A stretch of DNA of 35,999 nt from NCBI GenBank assembly GCA_946548085.1, contig CAMNPN010000037.1, positions 1 through 35,999 of the forward strand, read 5' to 3'. Source of the stretch: an uncultured Prevotella sp. Its GTDB lineage: Bacteria; Bacteroidota; Bacteroidia; Bacteroidales; Bacteroidaceae. Made by a program: the position numbers and the translations under genes. The notes below the pieces were generated by a model. That model searched no databases. It saw only the letters and a list, made by a program, of their open reading frames with translations, and was not told where the DNA came from. Below, in pieces: positions 14,753 through 23,585 of this stretch; position 1 is the stretch's first letter; the number at the start of each line of letters is the position of its first letter.

Positions 14753-17359
14753 ATGAACCTAAATATAACGAAACGCCTATCATTCCTCCTGCTGGTACAA
14801 TGTATGGGGATAATGGCCTTTGCCGCAGTGATACCAGATATGAGATTCCGTCGTGTGGACACCCGCGAGGGCCTGTCGAACTCGATGGTGAACAGTATTC
14901 TGCGCGACTCGCATGGCTACGTGTGGTTTGGTACTGGCTACGGCCTGAACCGTTACGACGGCTACCGCATACGTACCTACTTCAGTTATGACAAAGACAC
15001 GACGTCGCTGCGCAACAACCGTATCGATGAGATTCAGGAGGGGCACGGCGGACGGCTGTGGCTGAAACAGGGAATGAACTACTCGGTCTACGATCCCGTG
15101 ACAGAGAAGGTGGACCGTCAGCCGTCGCGCTGGTTGAACCAGCAGGGCATCCGTGGCAGTATAGAGAGTATACACCTCGACTCAGGAAAGAATTACTGGG
15201 TGAAGACCTACGAGGACGGATTCTACTATTTCAATCCCGTCTCGAAGAACCTGCGCCAAATCCCCTTCGGGTACGGACCTTATGAGTTCCCAAAGGAGTT
15301 TGGCGTGTCGGCCTATACGGAGACTGATGAGGGTATGTTGCTCGTGTCGACCTTTGGTGAGCTGATGTGTATCGACGGCGAACGCGGCAAGGTGCTATGG
15401 AAAGAGCCCTACGTGAAGAACGCCCTGAATGCCTATAATGACTATTGGGTGACCGTCGACAAGCATCAGAACATCTGGGTGATCACCCACTCGACGGGCA
15501 CTTATATCTATGTGAAGAAAGAGAAGCGTTGGTACACCTCGCTGACAGAACTGATGCGCGCACAAGGATATAAGGACGTGCCAGACAACATCCTCGTGTG
15601 GGAGGTGTGCTACGATGCGAAAGGCTATCTGTGGGTGGCTACAGACCACCTGGGCGTGCTCGTGCTCGACGAACAGGAAAAGCAGTGGCGACAGTTCACC
15701 AACGTGAAGGGTGACGAGACAACACTGCCCGACATCACCATCAAACACCTCTACCTCGACCAGCTGGGACGTATGTGGCTGGCCAGCTATAAGAATGGTG
15801 TGGCGATGTGTCTGGAGTCGATGACAAACTTCAAGAGCAAGCCCATTGGCGATATTAACACCATCACTGAAGATAAGGAGGGATACTACTGGATAGGGCG
15901 TAACGACGGCGGTATCATCAAGATGGATCCCAATACGCTGGAACCCGTGGCGACATATACCAAGCAGAGTCTCGGTGTGCCCAGTGACATCATCGTGGGC
16001 AGCTATACCGCCAAGGACGGAAGTCTTTGGTTCGGCACCTATGAAGGTGGTATCCTGCGCTACAAGAACGGCAGTTGGACGAACCTGCGTACAACAGACC
16101 CGGGGAGTGAGCTGCAGACGAACAATATCTGGGGGTTCACAGAAGACCGCTGGGGAAACATCTGGGTAGGTGTGCTTGGTGGCGGTGCCGTGCGCATCGA
16201 TAAGAACACGGGCAGGCAAAAGGCGTTCACCACAGAGAACTCTGGCCTGAAGACTGTCTGGACAAACAGTATCTCTACAGGTTCCAATGGATGGATCGTA
16301 CTGGGGAACTCCGAATATTACGCACTGATCCATCCGGGGAACTTCAAGGTAATCAACGGCTCGTTCCCCGTTGACGACGACAGACGGTCTATCACAGTCT
16401 CGACAGCCACCACACAGGCCATTATCGACAGTCGGGGACTGTTGTGGCAATGCTCACCCTCGGGCGTGGTGATATACGACCTGAAGACGAGGCAGAAGAC
16501 ATTGCTCGACATGAAGTCGGGACTCTTTGGATCGAACGCCGTCTCCGTGACAGAAGACACGCGCCACACGATGTGGGTGGCCACAGACCATGGCGTGTCG
16601 AACATCACCCCCCTGAAACAGGATGACGGCACCTGGACCTACACTATCCGAAACTTCAATACCCGCGACGGTCTGCAACCTGGCCCCTACAACCAGCGCG
16701 CCATCTTCTGCGCACGTTCGGGAGAACTACTGATTGGCGGACAAGAGGGCCTTGATATCATCAGTACGCTGAAGCTGGGTAATGGCGACAAGAAGGAGAA
16801 GCCTGTATTCAGCGGACTCGTCATCTTCGACCAGGATGTGGAGGTAGGCGAAGAATATGATGGTCGCGTGATTCTCGAGAAGAACCTCGACATGCAAGGC
16901 AATATCCGCCTGAAGTACGATCAGAACCAGTTCACCATCCACATGGCCTCCGACAATGGCGGCATCAACAATGCCACGCGTTTCGTGTATCAGTTGAAGG
17001 GCTTCAACAACAAGTGGATCAAGACAACAGCAAACAATCCCGATATCACCTATATGTCACTACCTCCGGGCAACTACACCCTCTGTGTGCGGATGCTGCG
17101 TGACGACGGTACGATGGGTGATGTGGAGAGTACCCTTGATATCACCATCGATTCCCCGTGGTACCGCTCGTGGTGGGCCATCGCCTGCTATGTGCTGTTG
17201 TTCGTGGCTGTACTGCTACTACGCGATCCGCTGATACAGTGGTTGGACAATCAGAAGGAGCGTCGCAGACAAGGACGGAAAGAGAGAGTCACCCACGACC
17301 AGGACTCGTCCAGCGATGAGGATGAGGTCATCGGGGAGGCGGAGATTATTGAAAACTGA
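14753..17359 (+). CDS. Membrane-anchored periplasmic propeller sensor lacking any kinase or DNA-binding domain (truncated hybrid two-component type)
   Basis: 868 residues. A signal or anchor segment (about 1-25) is followed by IPDMRFRRVDTREGLSNSMV, then Reg_prop propeller blades over about 30-690 (YVWFGTGYGLNRYDGYR, NIWVITHSTGTYIY, MWVATDHGVSN). A Y_Y_Y Ig-like domain follows near 720-800 (FVYQLKGFNNKWIK, YMSLPPGNYTLCVRM), then one transmembrane helix (about 803-823, AIACYVLLFVAVLLL) and a 45-residue cytoplasmic tail. This is the extracytoplasmic half of a hybrid two-component sensor, which would normally continue with HisKA, HATPase, receiver and AraC domains; all are missing. The stop codon is followed by a normal 57-bp gap and the next start, so no frameshift is evident. 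The tail is basic, then acidic (SSSDEDEVIGEAEI). It leads an operon with a paralogue and a GH31. It probably senses a hemicellulose oligosaccharide; how it signals is unknown. Confidence 0.85.
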   Translation: MNLNITKRLSFLLLVQCMGIMAFAAVIPDMRFRRVDTREGLSNSMVNSILRDSHGYVWFGTGYGLNRYDGYRIRTYFSYDKDTTSLRNNRIDEIQEGHGGRLWLKQGMNYSVYDPVTEKVDRQPSRWLNQQGIRGSIESIHLDSGKNYWVKTYEDGFYYFNPVSKNLRQIPFGYGPYEFPKEFGVSAYTETDEGMLLVSTFGELMCIDGERGKVLWKEPYVKNALNAYNDYWVTVDKHQNIWVITHSTGTYIYVKKEKRWYTSLTELMRAQGYKDVPDNILVWEVCYDAKGYLWVATDHLGVLVLDEQEKQWRQFTNVKGDETTLPDITIKHLYLDQLGRMWLASYKNGVAMCLESMTNFKSKPIGDINTITEDKEGYYWIGRNDGGIIKMDPNTLEPVATYTKQSLGVPSDIIVGSYTAKDGSLWFGTYEGGILRYKNGSWTNLRTTDPGSELQTNNIWGFTEDRWGNIWVGVLGGGAVRIDKNTGRQKAFTTENSGLKTVWTNSISTGSNGWIVLGNSEYYALIHPGNFKVINGSFPVDDDRRSITVSTATTQAIIDSRGLLWQCSPSGVVIYDLKTRQKTLLDMKSGLFGSNAVSVTEDTRHTMWVATDHGVSNITPLKQDDGTWTYTIRNFNTRDGLQPGPYNQRAIFCARSGELLIGGQEGLDIISTLKLGNGDKKEKPVFSGLVIFDQDVEVGEEYDGRVILEKNLDMQGNIRLKYDQNQFTIHMASDNGGINNATRFVYQLKGFNNKWIKTTANNPDITYMSLPPGNYTLCVRMLRDDGTMGDVESTLDITIDSPWYRSWWAIACYVLLFVAVLLLRDPLIQWLDNQKERRRQGRKERVTHDQDSSSDEDEVIGEAEIIEN

Positions 17360-17416
17360 GAAAGTGAGAGTTGAAACATACATCATCAATCTGGAATACT
17401 AAAATAATAAAACACT

Positions 17417-20400
17417 ATGAGACGATTATTAGGCTTGACGCTATTGTTGGCATCGCTTTTGGCGACTGCAGAGACCTCGATACCCGATATGAAATTCCGT
17501 CGACTCGATACCCGCGACGGACTCTCGAACGCGACGATCAACTACCTGTTCCAGGATTCCAAGGGATTCATCTGGATAGGCACGTCGTATGGTCTGAATC
17601 GTTATGATGGCTACCGTTTCCGTACATTCTATTCCGACCCCAACGATACAACGACGCTCCGCAACAACTACGTCGATATGATCTGGGAGGATGTCGACGG
17701 CAAGCTATGGCTGAAGCAGGGCATGAACTTCAGCGTGTTCGACCCCGTGACAGAGCATGTCGTGCGCAACCCTGCCACCATCTTCTCCAAGTGGGGAATC
17801 AAAGGCGGCATCGACCGATTTTATATTGATAGTGACAAGAATTACTGGGTGAAGACCTACGACGACGGTATCTTCTGCTACAATCCCCGTACGAAGAAAC
17901 GTGTGCTTACGAAGTACGGCTATGGTCCGGAGGAGTTCCCCAAAGAGTTCTGGATATCCTCGTTCGGCGAATACGGCGGCAAGCTGCTCGTCGCCTCCAG
18001 CAACGGCGATATGATGGCTATCGATGGCCAGCGCGGTAAGGTGGTGTGGAAAGACAGCTATATGCGTCAGAATGGTGGCCTGCCCAACGAGGCTTACACC
18101 ATCAGGGTGGACAATGAGGGCAACTACTGGGTACTGACGAACCAGAACACGTATGTCTACGAGCCGAAAGCTAAGAAGTGGTATGACACCCTTCACAGTT
18201 TCCTTGAGTCAAAGGGAATCTCAGGCTTGCCAGCACCTTTGCAGGTATGGGATATCACGATCGACAAGCGCGGCTGGCTGTGGCTGGCCACCGACCACCA
18301 GGGGGTCTTCGTCATCGATATGAAGACCAAACAGCTGAAACAGTTCACGAACAACAAGTTCGACGAGACTTCGCTCAGCGATAACACCGTCAAGGTGTTC
18401 CTGCTCGACAAGTCGGGCAGCGTGTGGATGGCAGGCTATCGCAATGGTCTCAATCAGTATATAGAGACGCTCTCCGGATTCCGCCTGCTGGAGATTGGCG
18501 ACGTGAATACCACGACAGAAGACAAGCAGGGCAACTACTGGTTTGGCACAGACAACCACGGTGCCATCAAGTACGTTCCTGCCACGGGTGAGACGGTGGT
18601 CTACGACAAGGCCACCAGCGGCCTCGCCTCCGACATCATGGTGGCCAGCTATGGCGCCAGTGACGGCTCCGTGTGGTTCGGCACCTATAATGGCGGCCTG
18701 ATACAGATCGACAACGGTAAGGTGAAGAACTACCTCGCCACGAACGCCGTGGGCGGGCTGGCGAACAATAATGTGTGGTCTGTGACGGAAGACAAGTGGG
18801 GCGACATCTGGATCGGTACCCTTGGCAGTGGCGTACAGAAACTGCAGCGGCGAACGGGGAAGTTCCTGTCGTGGAACTCCTACAACAACAAACTGCCAGA
18901 GAATTTCATGACCTCAGCCAGCTGGATCAAGAAAGGCTGGCTGCTCGTGGGGCACTCCAACTTCTACTCGCTCATCAACCCCGTGAGCGGGGAGGTGAAG
19001 AATGTAACCATTCCCACTCCGCCGGGACAGGCGGCACCCATGGCCGCTTCTGTCTGCGTCGTGGAAGACAGCCGTGAACTGATATGGTACGGTTCTACGG
19101 CAGGCTGTTGCATCTTCGACCCGAAGACAGGGCGGCAGCAACTGCTCGACATGAACTCCGGACTCCTGGGGTCGAGTGTGGGCGGCATCTGCGAGGACAA
19201 GCTCCACACGATGTGGGTGGTGACAGACCACGGCATCTCGAATGTTGTGCCCAAGAAGGAAGACAATGGCGAGTGGTCGTTCCTCGTGCGTAGCTTCAGC
19301 GTGAAGGATGGCCTGCAGCAGGGTCCCTACAACAAGCGTTCCATCAGCTGTACCCACGATGGCTTGATCCTCGTGGGCGGGGTAGGGGGTGTGGATATCA
19401 TCAACCCCCGTCTCATCACGAATGTTGACAACGACGAGCGCCCCGTCTTCAGCGGCCTGAAGCTCTTCGACCAGCAGGTGGCAGTGGGACAAGCCATTGA
19501 CGGGCGCGTCATCCTCGACGAGGCGCTCGATGCCTGCCGCGAGCTCACGCTGAAATACTACGAGAATCAGTTTACCATCCAGCTTGCCTCCAACAAGGGC
19601 GAGATTCACAATCCCTCGCGCTTCATCTATCAGCTCGAGGGCTTCAGCGACAAGTGGATGAAGACGGAAGAGAACAATCCGAACATCACCTATATGTCGC
19701 TCCACCACGGCAGTTATATCCTCCATGTGAGGATGCTCAACGGCGACGGCACCATGGGTAAGGAAGAGGCCGTCCTCAAGATTACCGTCACCCCGCCACT
19801 GCTGCGCAACCGCTGGCTGATGCTGCTGTTCATCGCCTGTGTGGCTGGCGGCGTATGGTTCTGGCGCAAGCGCTTCATGGAGAAGCAGGCGGAGCGTGCA
19901 GAACTGGAGCGCCTGCGCACAGAGACGGAGAAGAAGCACTGGATGAGCGAGATGCGCAAGCAGCTGAGAGCGGAAATGGGCGGGCAGGCGAAGGAGGATG
20001 GCGAAGCCCCCGTGCAGCAGCCTGCTGACGTGAAGGAGCGCATAGACCTCGTACAGGTCTTCCGTGAGGAGTGCGAACAGTTCGTTGCGCCCAAGGGTAA
20101 GTCCATCCGCCTGTCGTTCTTCCCCTTTGCCGACACCCTGCCTGTCATTGGCAGCAGGCTGCAGATGCGCGAGATGATTGAGATCCTGCTGGCCAACTCT
20201 GCCAACTTCTCTCCCAGCGGCAGCAAGGTGAAAGTGTTCGCTGAACAGCAGGGCGACAAGGCCGTCATCCGCGTGGCAGACAATGGCGTCGGCATCCCTA
20301 CGGAGGTGATGCCCCACCTCTTCGAGCAGATTGTCGGCGACGACGACAGTCCGAACCTCCATGCCGTGTTCGACATCGTCATGTCGCATGGCGGTACCAT

Positions 20401-20497
20401 CCGCGCTGACGAGAACAACGGTGGCGGCACGGTGTTCGTCATCGAACTGCCCCTGTGCAAAGGCGACGAAGACGTGGAAGAGGCAGAGATAGTTTAG
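17417..20497 (+). CDS. Propeller sensor with transmembrane anchor and degenerate histidine-kinase ATPase domain
   Basis: 1026 residues and a clear tandem paralogue of the gene 57 bp upstream (IPDMKFRRLDTRDGLSNATI against IPDMRFRRVDTREGLSNSMV). It has a signal peptide (1-19), Reg_prop propeller (about 25-700), Y_Y_Y domain (FIYQLEGFSDKWMK, YMSLHHGSYILHVRM), transmembrane helix (about 796-816) and a charged coiled coil (820-860). Residues 880-1015 resemble HATPase_c. The N-box region reads EILLANSANFSP (first Asn replaced by Glu), the G1 box VADNGVGIP is intact (Asp955, Gly957, Gly959), and the second glycine box is replaced by SPNLHAVFDIVMSHGG. No HisKA SHELRTPL-type phosphoacceptor is present, nor a receiver or AraC domain. 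It ends GDEDVEEAEIV. It lies 39 bp before the GH31 gene, in the same operon. ATP binding is possible; autokinase activity is doubtful. Confidence 0.87.
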   Translation: MRRLLGLTLLLASLLATAETSIPDMKFRRLDTRDGLSNATINYLFQDSKGFIWIGTSYGLNRYDGYRFRTFYSDPNDTTTLRNNYVDMIWEDVDGKLWLKQGMNFSVFDPVTEHVVRNPATIFSKWGIKGGIDRFYIDSDKNYWVKTYDDGIFCYNPRTKKRVLTKYGYGPEEFPKEFWISSFGEYGGKLLVASSNGDMMAIDGQRGKVVWKDSYMRQNGGLPNEAYTIRVDNEGNYWVLTNQNTYVYEPKAKKWYDTLHSFLESKGISGLPAPLQVWDITIDKRGWLWLATDHQGVFVIDMKTKQLKQFTNNKFDETSLSDNTVKVFLLDKSGSVWMAGYRNGLNQYIETLSGFRLLEIGDVNTTTEDKQGNYWFGTDNHGAIKYVPATGETVVYDKATSGLASDIMVASYGASDGSVWFGTYNGGLIQIDNGKVKNYLATNAVGGLANNNVWSVTEDKWGDIWIGTLGSGVQKLQRRTGKFLSWNSYNNKLPENFMTSASWIKKGWLLVGHSNFYSLINPVSGEVKNVTIPTPPGQAAPMAASVCVVEDSRELIWYGSTAGCCIFDPKTGRQQLLDMNSGLLGSSVGGICEDKLHTMWVVTDHGISNVVPKKEDNGEWSFLVRSFSVKDGLQQGPYNKRSISCTHDGLILVGGVGGVDIINPRLITNVDNDERPVFSGLKLFDQQVAVGQAIDGRVILDEALDACRELTLKYYENQFTIQLASNKGEIHNPSRFIYQLEGFSDKWMKTEENNPNITYMSLHHGSYILHVRMLNGDGTMGKEEAVLKITVTPPLLRNRWLMLLFIACVAGGVWFWRKRFMEKQAERAELERLRTETEKKHWMSEMRKQLRAEMGGQAKEDGEAPVQQPADVKERIDLVQVFREECEQFVAPKGKSIRLSFFPFADTLPVIGSRLQMREMIEILLANSANFSPSGSKVKVFAEQQGDKAVIRVADNGVGIPTEVMPHLFEQIVGDDDSPNLHAVFDIVMSHGGTIRADENNGGGTVFVIELPLCKGDEDVEEAEIV

Positions 20498-20536
20498 AAT
20501 AACCGTATACATAACTAAATCAATTTATAAGAGAGT

Positions 20537-23521
20537 ATGAAGAAAATTGCAATGACGATGTCTGCGCTGCTCGCCGCAGGGACGCTCTATGCCGCAGACA
20601 TCCAAACAGAGGGAAACCGGGTGACCATCCGGCCTGACGGAGGTCAGGCGAAGGTGGTATGCCTGGAGGTGATGAACGACAAGATTATCCGTGTGAGGGC
20701 CACGTCGGAGGAGACGCTCCCCCAGAAGCCCGCCTCGCTGATGATCGTGCCCCAGAAGGCACCGGCCAAGGGCTCCTACACCATCGAGGAGACCGCCGAC
20801 AAGGTGATCGTGAAGGCCGACGACGTGAGGGCCGAGGTGTCGAAGCAGACGGGCGCGGTGGCCTTCTACGACGAGGACGGCCATCTGCTGCTGCAGGAGG
20901 CCAAGGACGGCAAGCAGTTCAAGCCCTTCACCGTGCCCGAGCGTGAGTACGGCCTCAAGGGCGGCCCCGCCATCACCGAGGCCATGAAGCACGGACTGAC
21001 CTGGCAGATGAAGTTCGACTCGCCCGACGACGAGGCCTTCTACGGACTGGGGCAGCACCAGTCGGAGGAGTTCAACATGAAGGGCAAGAACGAGGATCTC
21101 TTCCAGTACAACACGAAGGTCAGCATCCCCTTCGTGCTCTCCAACAAGAACTATGGTCTGCTCTGGGACTCGTACAGCTACTGCCGCTTCGGCAACCCTA
21201 ACGACTACCTGCAGCTGAACCGCGCCTTCAAGCTCTACGACAAGCAGGGCCGTGAGGGGCACCTCACGGGAACCTATGTCGCCAGCGACGGCAAGCGGCT
21301 CGTGCGCGACGAGGACTCCATCTACTACGAATACGGCTTCCCCCAGACGTCGGAGATTGCCGTGAAGACCGACAACGGCGGCATCAAGAACCTGCCGCAG
21401 GGCTTCAACCTGCAGGGCGCCACCGTCACCTACGAGGGATTCATCGAGCCCGAGTGCTGCGGTAAATGTACCGGCAAGGCCGAGGAGCGTCAGTTCATTC
21501 TATATTATAGTGGTTACGTGAAGGTGTATATCGACGGCAAGGAGGTGGTGCCTGAGCGGTGGCGCACGGCCTGGAACCCGAACACCTATAAGTTTACCGC
21601 GCAGGTGCGCAAGGGCGTCAGGAACCAGCTGCGCATTGAGTGGCAGCCCGACGGCGGCGAGGCCTACTGCGGTCTGCGCGTGGCCGAGCCCCGCTCGGCC
21701 GAGGAGCGCGGCCAGCTCTCCATCTGGAGCGAGATGGCCAAGGACATGGACTACTACTTCATCGCCGGCGACAACCTCGACGAGGTGATCTCGGGCTACC
21801 GCACGCTGACGGGCAAGGCCTCGCTCTACCCGAAGTGGGTGCTGGGCTTCTGGCAGAGCCGCGAGCGCTACAAGACCTCGGGCGAGATCGAGCAGACGCT
21901 GGCCGAGTTCCGCCGCCGCCAGATCCCCGTGGACAACATCGTGCAGGACTGGAACTACTGGAAGCTCGACTCCTGGGGCAGCCACCAGTTTGAGGCCTCG
22001 CGCTATCCCAACCCGCAGGCCATGCTCGACTCGGTGCACGCCATGGGCGGGCGCTTCATGATCTCCGTATGGCCCAAGTTCTACGATAGCGTCGACAACT
22101 ACAAGGAGCTCGACGCGCAGGGCTGGATGTACCATCAGGCCGTGAAGGACGACATCCACGACTGGCTGGGCTTCCGCGGCTCGTTCTACGATGCCTACGA
22201 CGCCAGGGCCCGCAAGATGTTCTGGCGCCAGATGGACGAGAACCTCTATTCGAAGTACAATCACGACGGCATCGCCGGCGTGGACGCCTGGTGGATGGAT
22301 GCCTCGGAGCCGAACGTGCGCGACTGCACCCCGATGTGGTACCGCAAGGCCCTCTCTGGCCCCACGGCCCTGGGCACTTCAACAGAGTATTTCAATGCCT
22401 ACTCGACGGTGAATGCCGACGCCATCTACAACGGTCAGCGCTCTGTCTGGAAAGGTAAGAAGGACGAGCCCCGCGTGTTCCTGCTCACCCGCAGCGGATT
22501 CGCCGGCGAGCAGCGCTTCTCTACCGCCACCTGGAGCGGCGACATCGCCACCCGCTGGGAGGACATGCGGGCGCAGATGACGGCCGGACTGAACTACTCC
22601 ATGTCGGGCATCCCCTTCTGGGGCATGGACCAGGGCGGCTTCTGCGTGGAGAACCGCTACGTGGCCGCCCAGCAGCTCTTCGACAAGACCGGCCAGGAGA
22701 ACGAAGACCTCCGCGAGTGGCGCGAGCTGCAGGCCCGCTGGAACCAGTTCGGCGCCTTCATACCCCTCTTCCGCGCCCACGGCCAGTGGCCCCTGCGCGA
22801 GATCTGGAACATCGCGCCGGAGGATCACCCCGCCTACCGCTCGTTCGTCTACTACGACAAGCTGCGCTACCGCCTCATGCCTTACCTCTACTCGATGGCC
22901 GGCTGGGCCCACTTCAAGGACTACACGCTGATGCGCGCCCTGGTGATGGACTTCGGCGGCGACCGCGAGGTGGAGAACATCGGCAACCAGTGGATGTTCG
23001 GCCCCGCCCTGATGGCTTGCCCCGTGGGCTACTACAAGGCCCGCAACCGCTCGGTCTACTTCCCCAAGCAGTCGGGCTGGTACGACCTCTACACCGGCGA
23101 GCATGTCGCTGGCGGCCAGCGCCTTGTGGTCGACGCGCCCTACGAGCAGATCCCCGTCTACGTGCGCGAGGGCTCGATCATCCCCTTCGGTCCCGAGATG
23201 CAGTACACCACTGAGAAGCCCGCCGAGCTGATCAACCTCTACGTCTACGCCGGCCGCGACGGCGAGTTCGAGCTCTACGAGGACGAGGGCACGAACTACA
23301 ACTACGAGCGCGGCAAGTATGCCACCATCGAGATCGCGTACGACGACGACGCTAAGACCGTGACCATCGGCCAGCGCCGCGGCAGCTTCCCCGGCATGCT
23401 GAAGCAGCGCCGCTTCAACATCGTGCTCGTCTCGAAGGACGCCCCGAAGCCCCTGAACCTCGACAATCCCGAGGGCCGGATGGTGGAGTACAGCGGCAAG
23501 GAGCTCACCGTGAAGCTGTAG
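20537..23521 (+). CDS. GH31 alpha-xylosidase-like enzyme with PA14 insert
   Basis: 994 residues with a signal peptide (1-20, ending AGTLYAA). An N-terminal galactose-mutarotase-like GH31 domain (FYGLGQHQSEEFNMKGKNED) is interrupted by a PA14-type insert at about 290-385 (TVTYEGFIEP, FILYYSGYVKVYIDGKEV). The barrel follows: LGFWQSRERYKTSGEI, VQDWNYWKLDSWGSHQF, AWWMDASEPN (nucleophile Asp588), LTRSGFAGEQRF, WSGD (acid/base Asp669), and a DUF5110-like end (YEDEGTNYNYERGKYATI). PA14 inserted in GH31 is the layout known from the Bacteroides ovatus xyloglucan-locus alpha-xylosidase, so removal of alpha-1,6-xylose from xyloglucan oligosaccharides is the best guess. It is the last gene of the sensor operon. 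Its third codon positions are overwhelmingly G or C, much more than in the protease region. Confidence 0.9.
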   Translation: MKKIAMTMSALLAAGTLYAADIQTEGNRVTIRPDGGQAKVVCLEVMNDKIIRVRATSEETLPQKPASLMIVPQKAPAKGSYTIEETADKVIVKADDVRAEVSKQTGAVAFYDEDGHLLLQEAKDGKQFKPFTVPEREYGLKGGPAITEAMKHGLTWQMKFDSPDDEAFYGLGQHQSEEFNMKGKNEDLFQYNTKVSIPFVLSNKNYGLLWDSYSYCRFGNPNDYLQLNRAFKLYDKQGREGHLTGTYVASDGKRLVRDEDSIYYEYGFPQTSEIAVKTDNGGIKNLPQGFNLQGATVTYEGFIEPECCGKCTGKAEERQFILYYSGYVKVYIDGKEVVPERWRTAWNPNTYKFTAQVRKGVRNQLRIEWQPDGGEAYCGLRVAEPRSAEERGQLSIWSEMAKDMDYYFIAGDNLDEVISGYRTLTGKASLYPKWVLGFWQSRERYKTSGEIEQTLAEFRRRQIPVDNIVQDWNYWKLDSWGSHQFEASRYPNPQAMLDSVHAMGGRFMISVWPKFYDSVDNYKELDAQGWMYHQAVKDDIHDWLGFRGSFYDAYDARARKMFWRQMDENLYSKYNHDGIAGVDAWWMDASEPNVRDCTPMWYRKALSGPTALGTSTEYFNAYSTVNADAIYNGQRSVWKGKKDEPRVFLLTRSGFAGEQRFSTATWSGDIATRWEDMRAQMTAGLNYSMSGIPFWGMDQGGFCVENRYVAAQQLFDKTGQENEDLREWRELQARWNQFGAFIPLFRAHGQWPLREIWNIAPEDHPAYRSFVYYDKLRYRLMPYLYSMAGWAHFKDYTLMRALVMDFGGDREVENIGNQWMFGPALMACPVGYYKARNRSVYFPKQSGWYDLYTGEHVAGGQRLVVDAPYEQIPVYVREGSIIPFGPEMQYTTEKPAELINLYVYAGRDGEFELYEDEGTNYNYERGKYATIEIAYDDDAKTVTIGQRRGSFPGMLKQRRFNIVLVSKDAPKPLNLDNPEGRMVEYSGKELTVKL

Positions 23522-23544
23522 TCGCGCCGCCCTGGCATGATATA

Positions 23545-23577
23545 AAAATCCCCGGCCTCTGTGGTCGGGGATTTTTT
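23545..23577 (+). terminator. Intrinsic terminator after the GH31 gene
   Basis: AAAATCCCCGGCC pairs with GGTCGGGGATTTT around a TCTGT loop, followed by more T residues. It starts 24 bases after the stop and lies between convergent genes, so it may also serve the minus-strand gene ending at 23586. Confidence 0.85.
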
Positions 23578-23585
23578 GTCGATGG

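Noticed and set aside
14753..17416. A frameshift separating the first sensor from a kinase domain
   Set aside because: The 57 bp after its stop contain no kinase-like sequence in any frame and lead directly to the signal peptide of the next gene, so the short tail is genuine.
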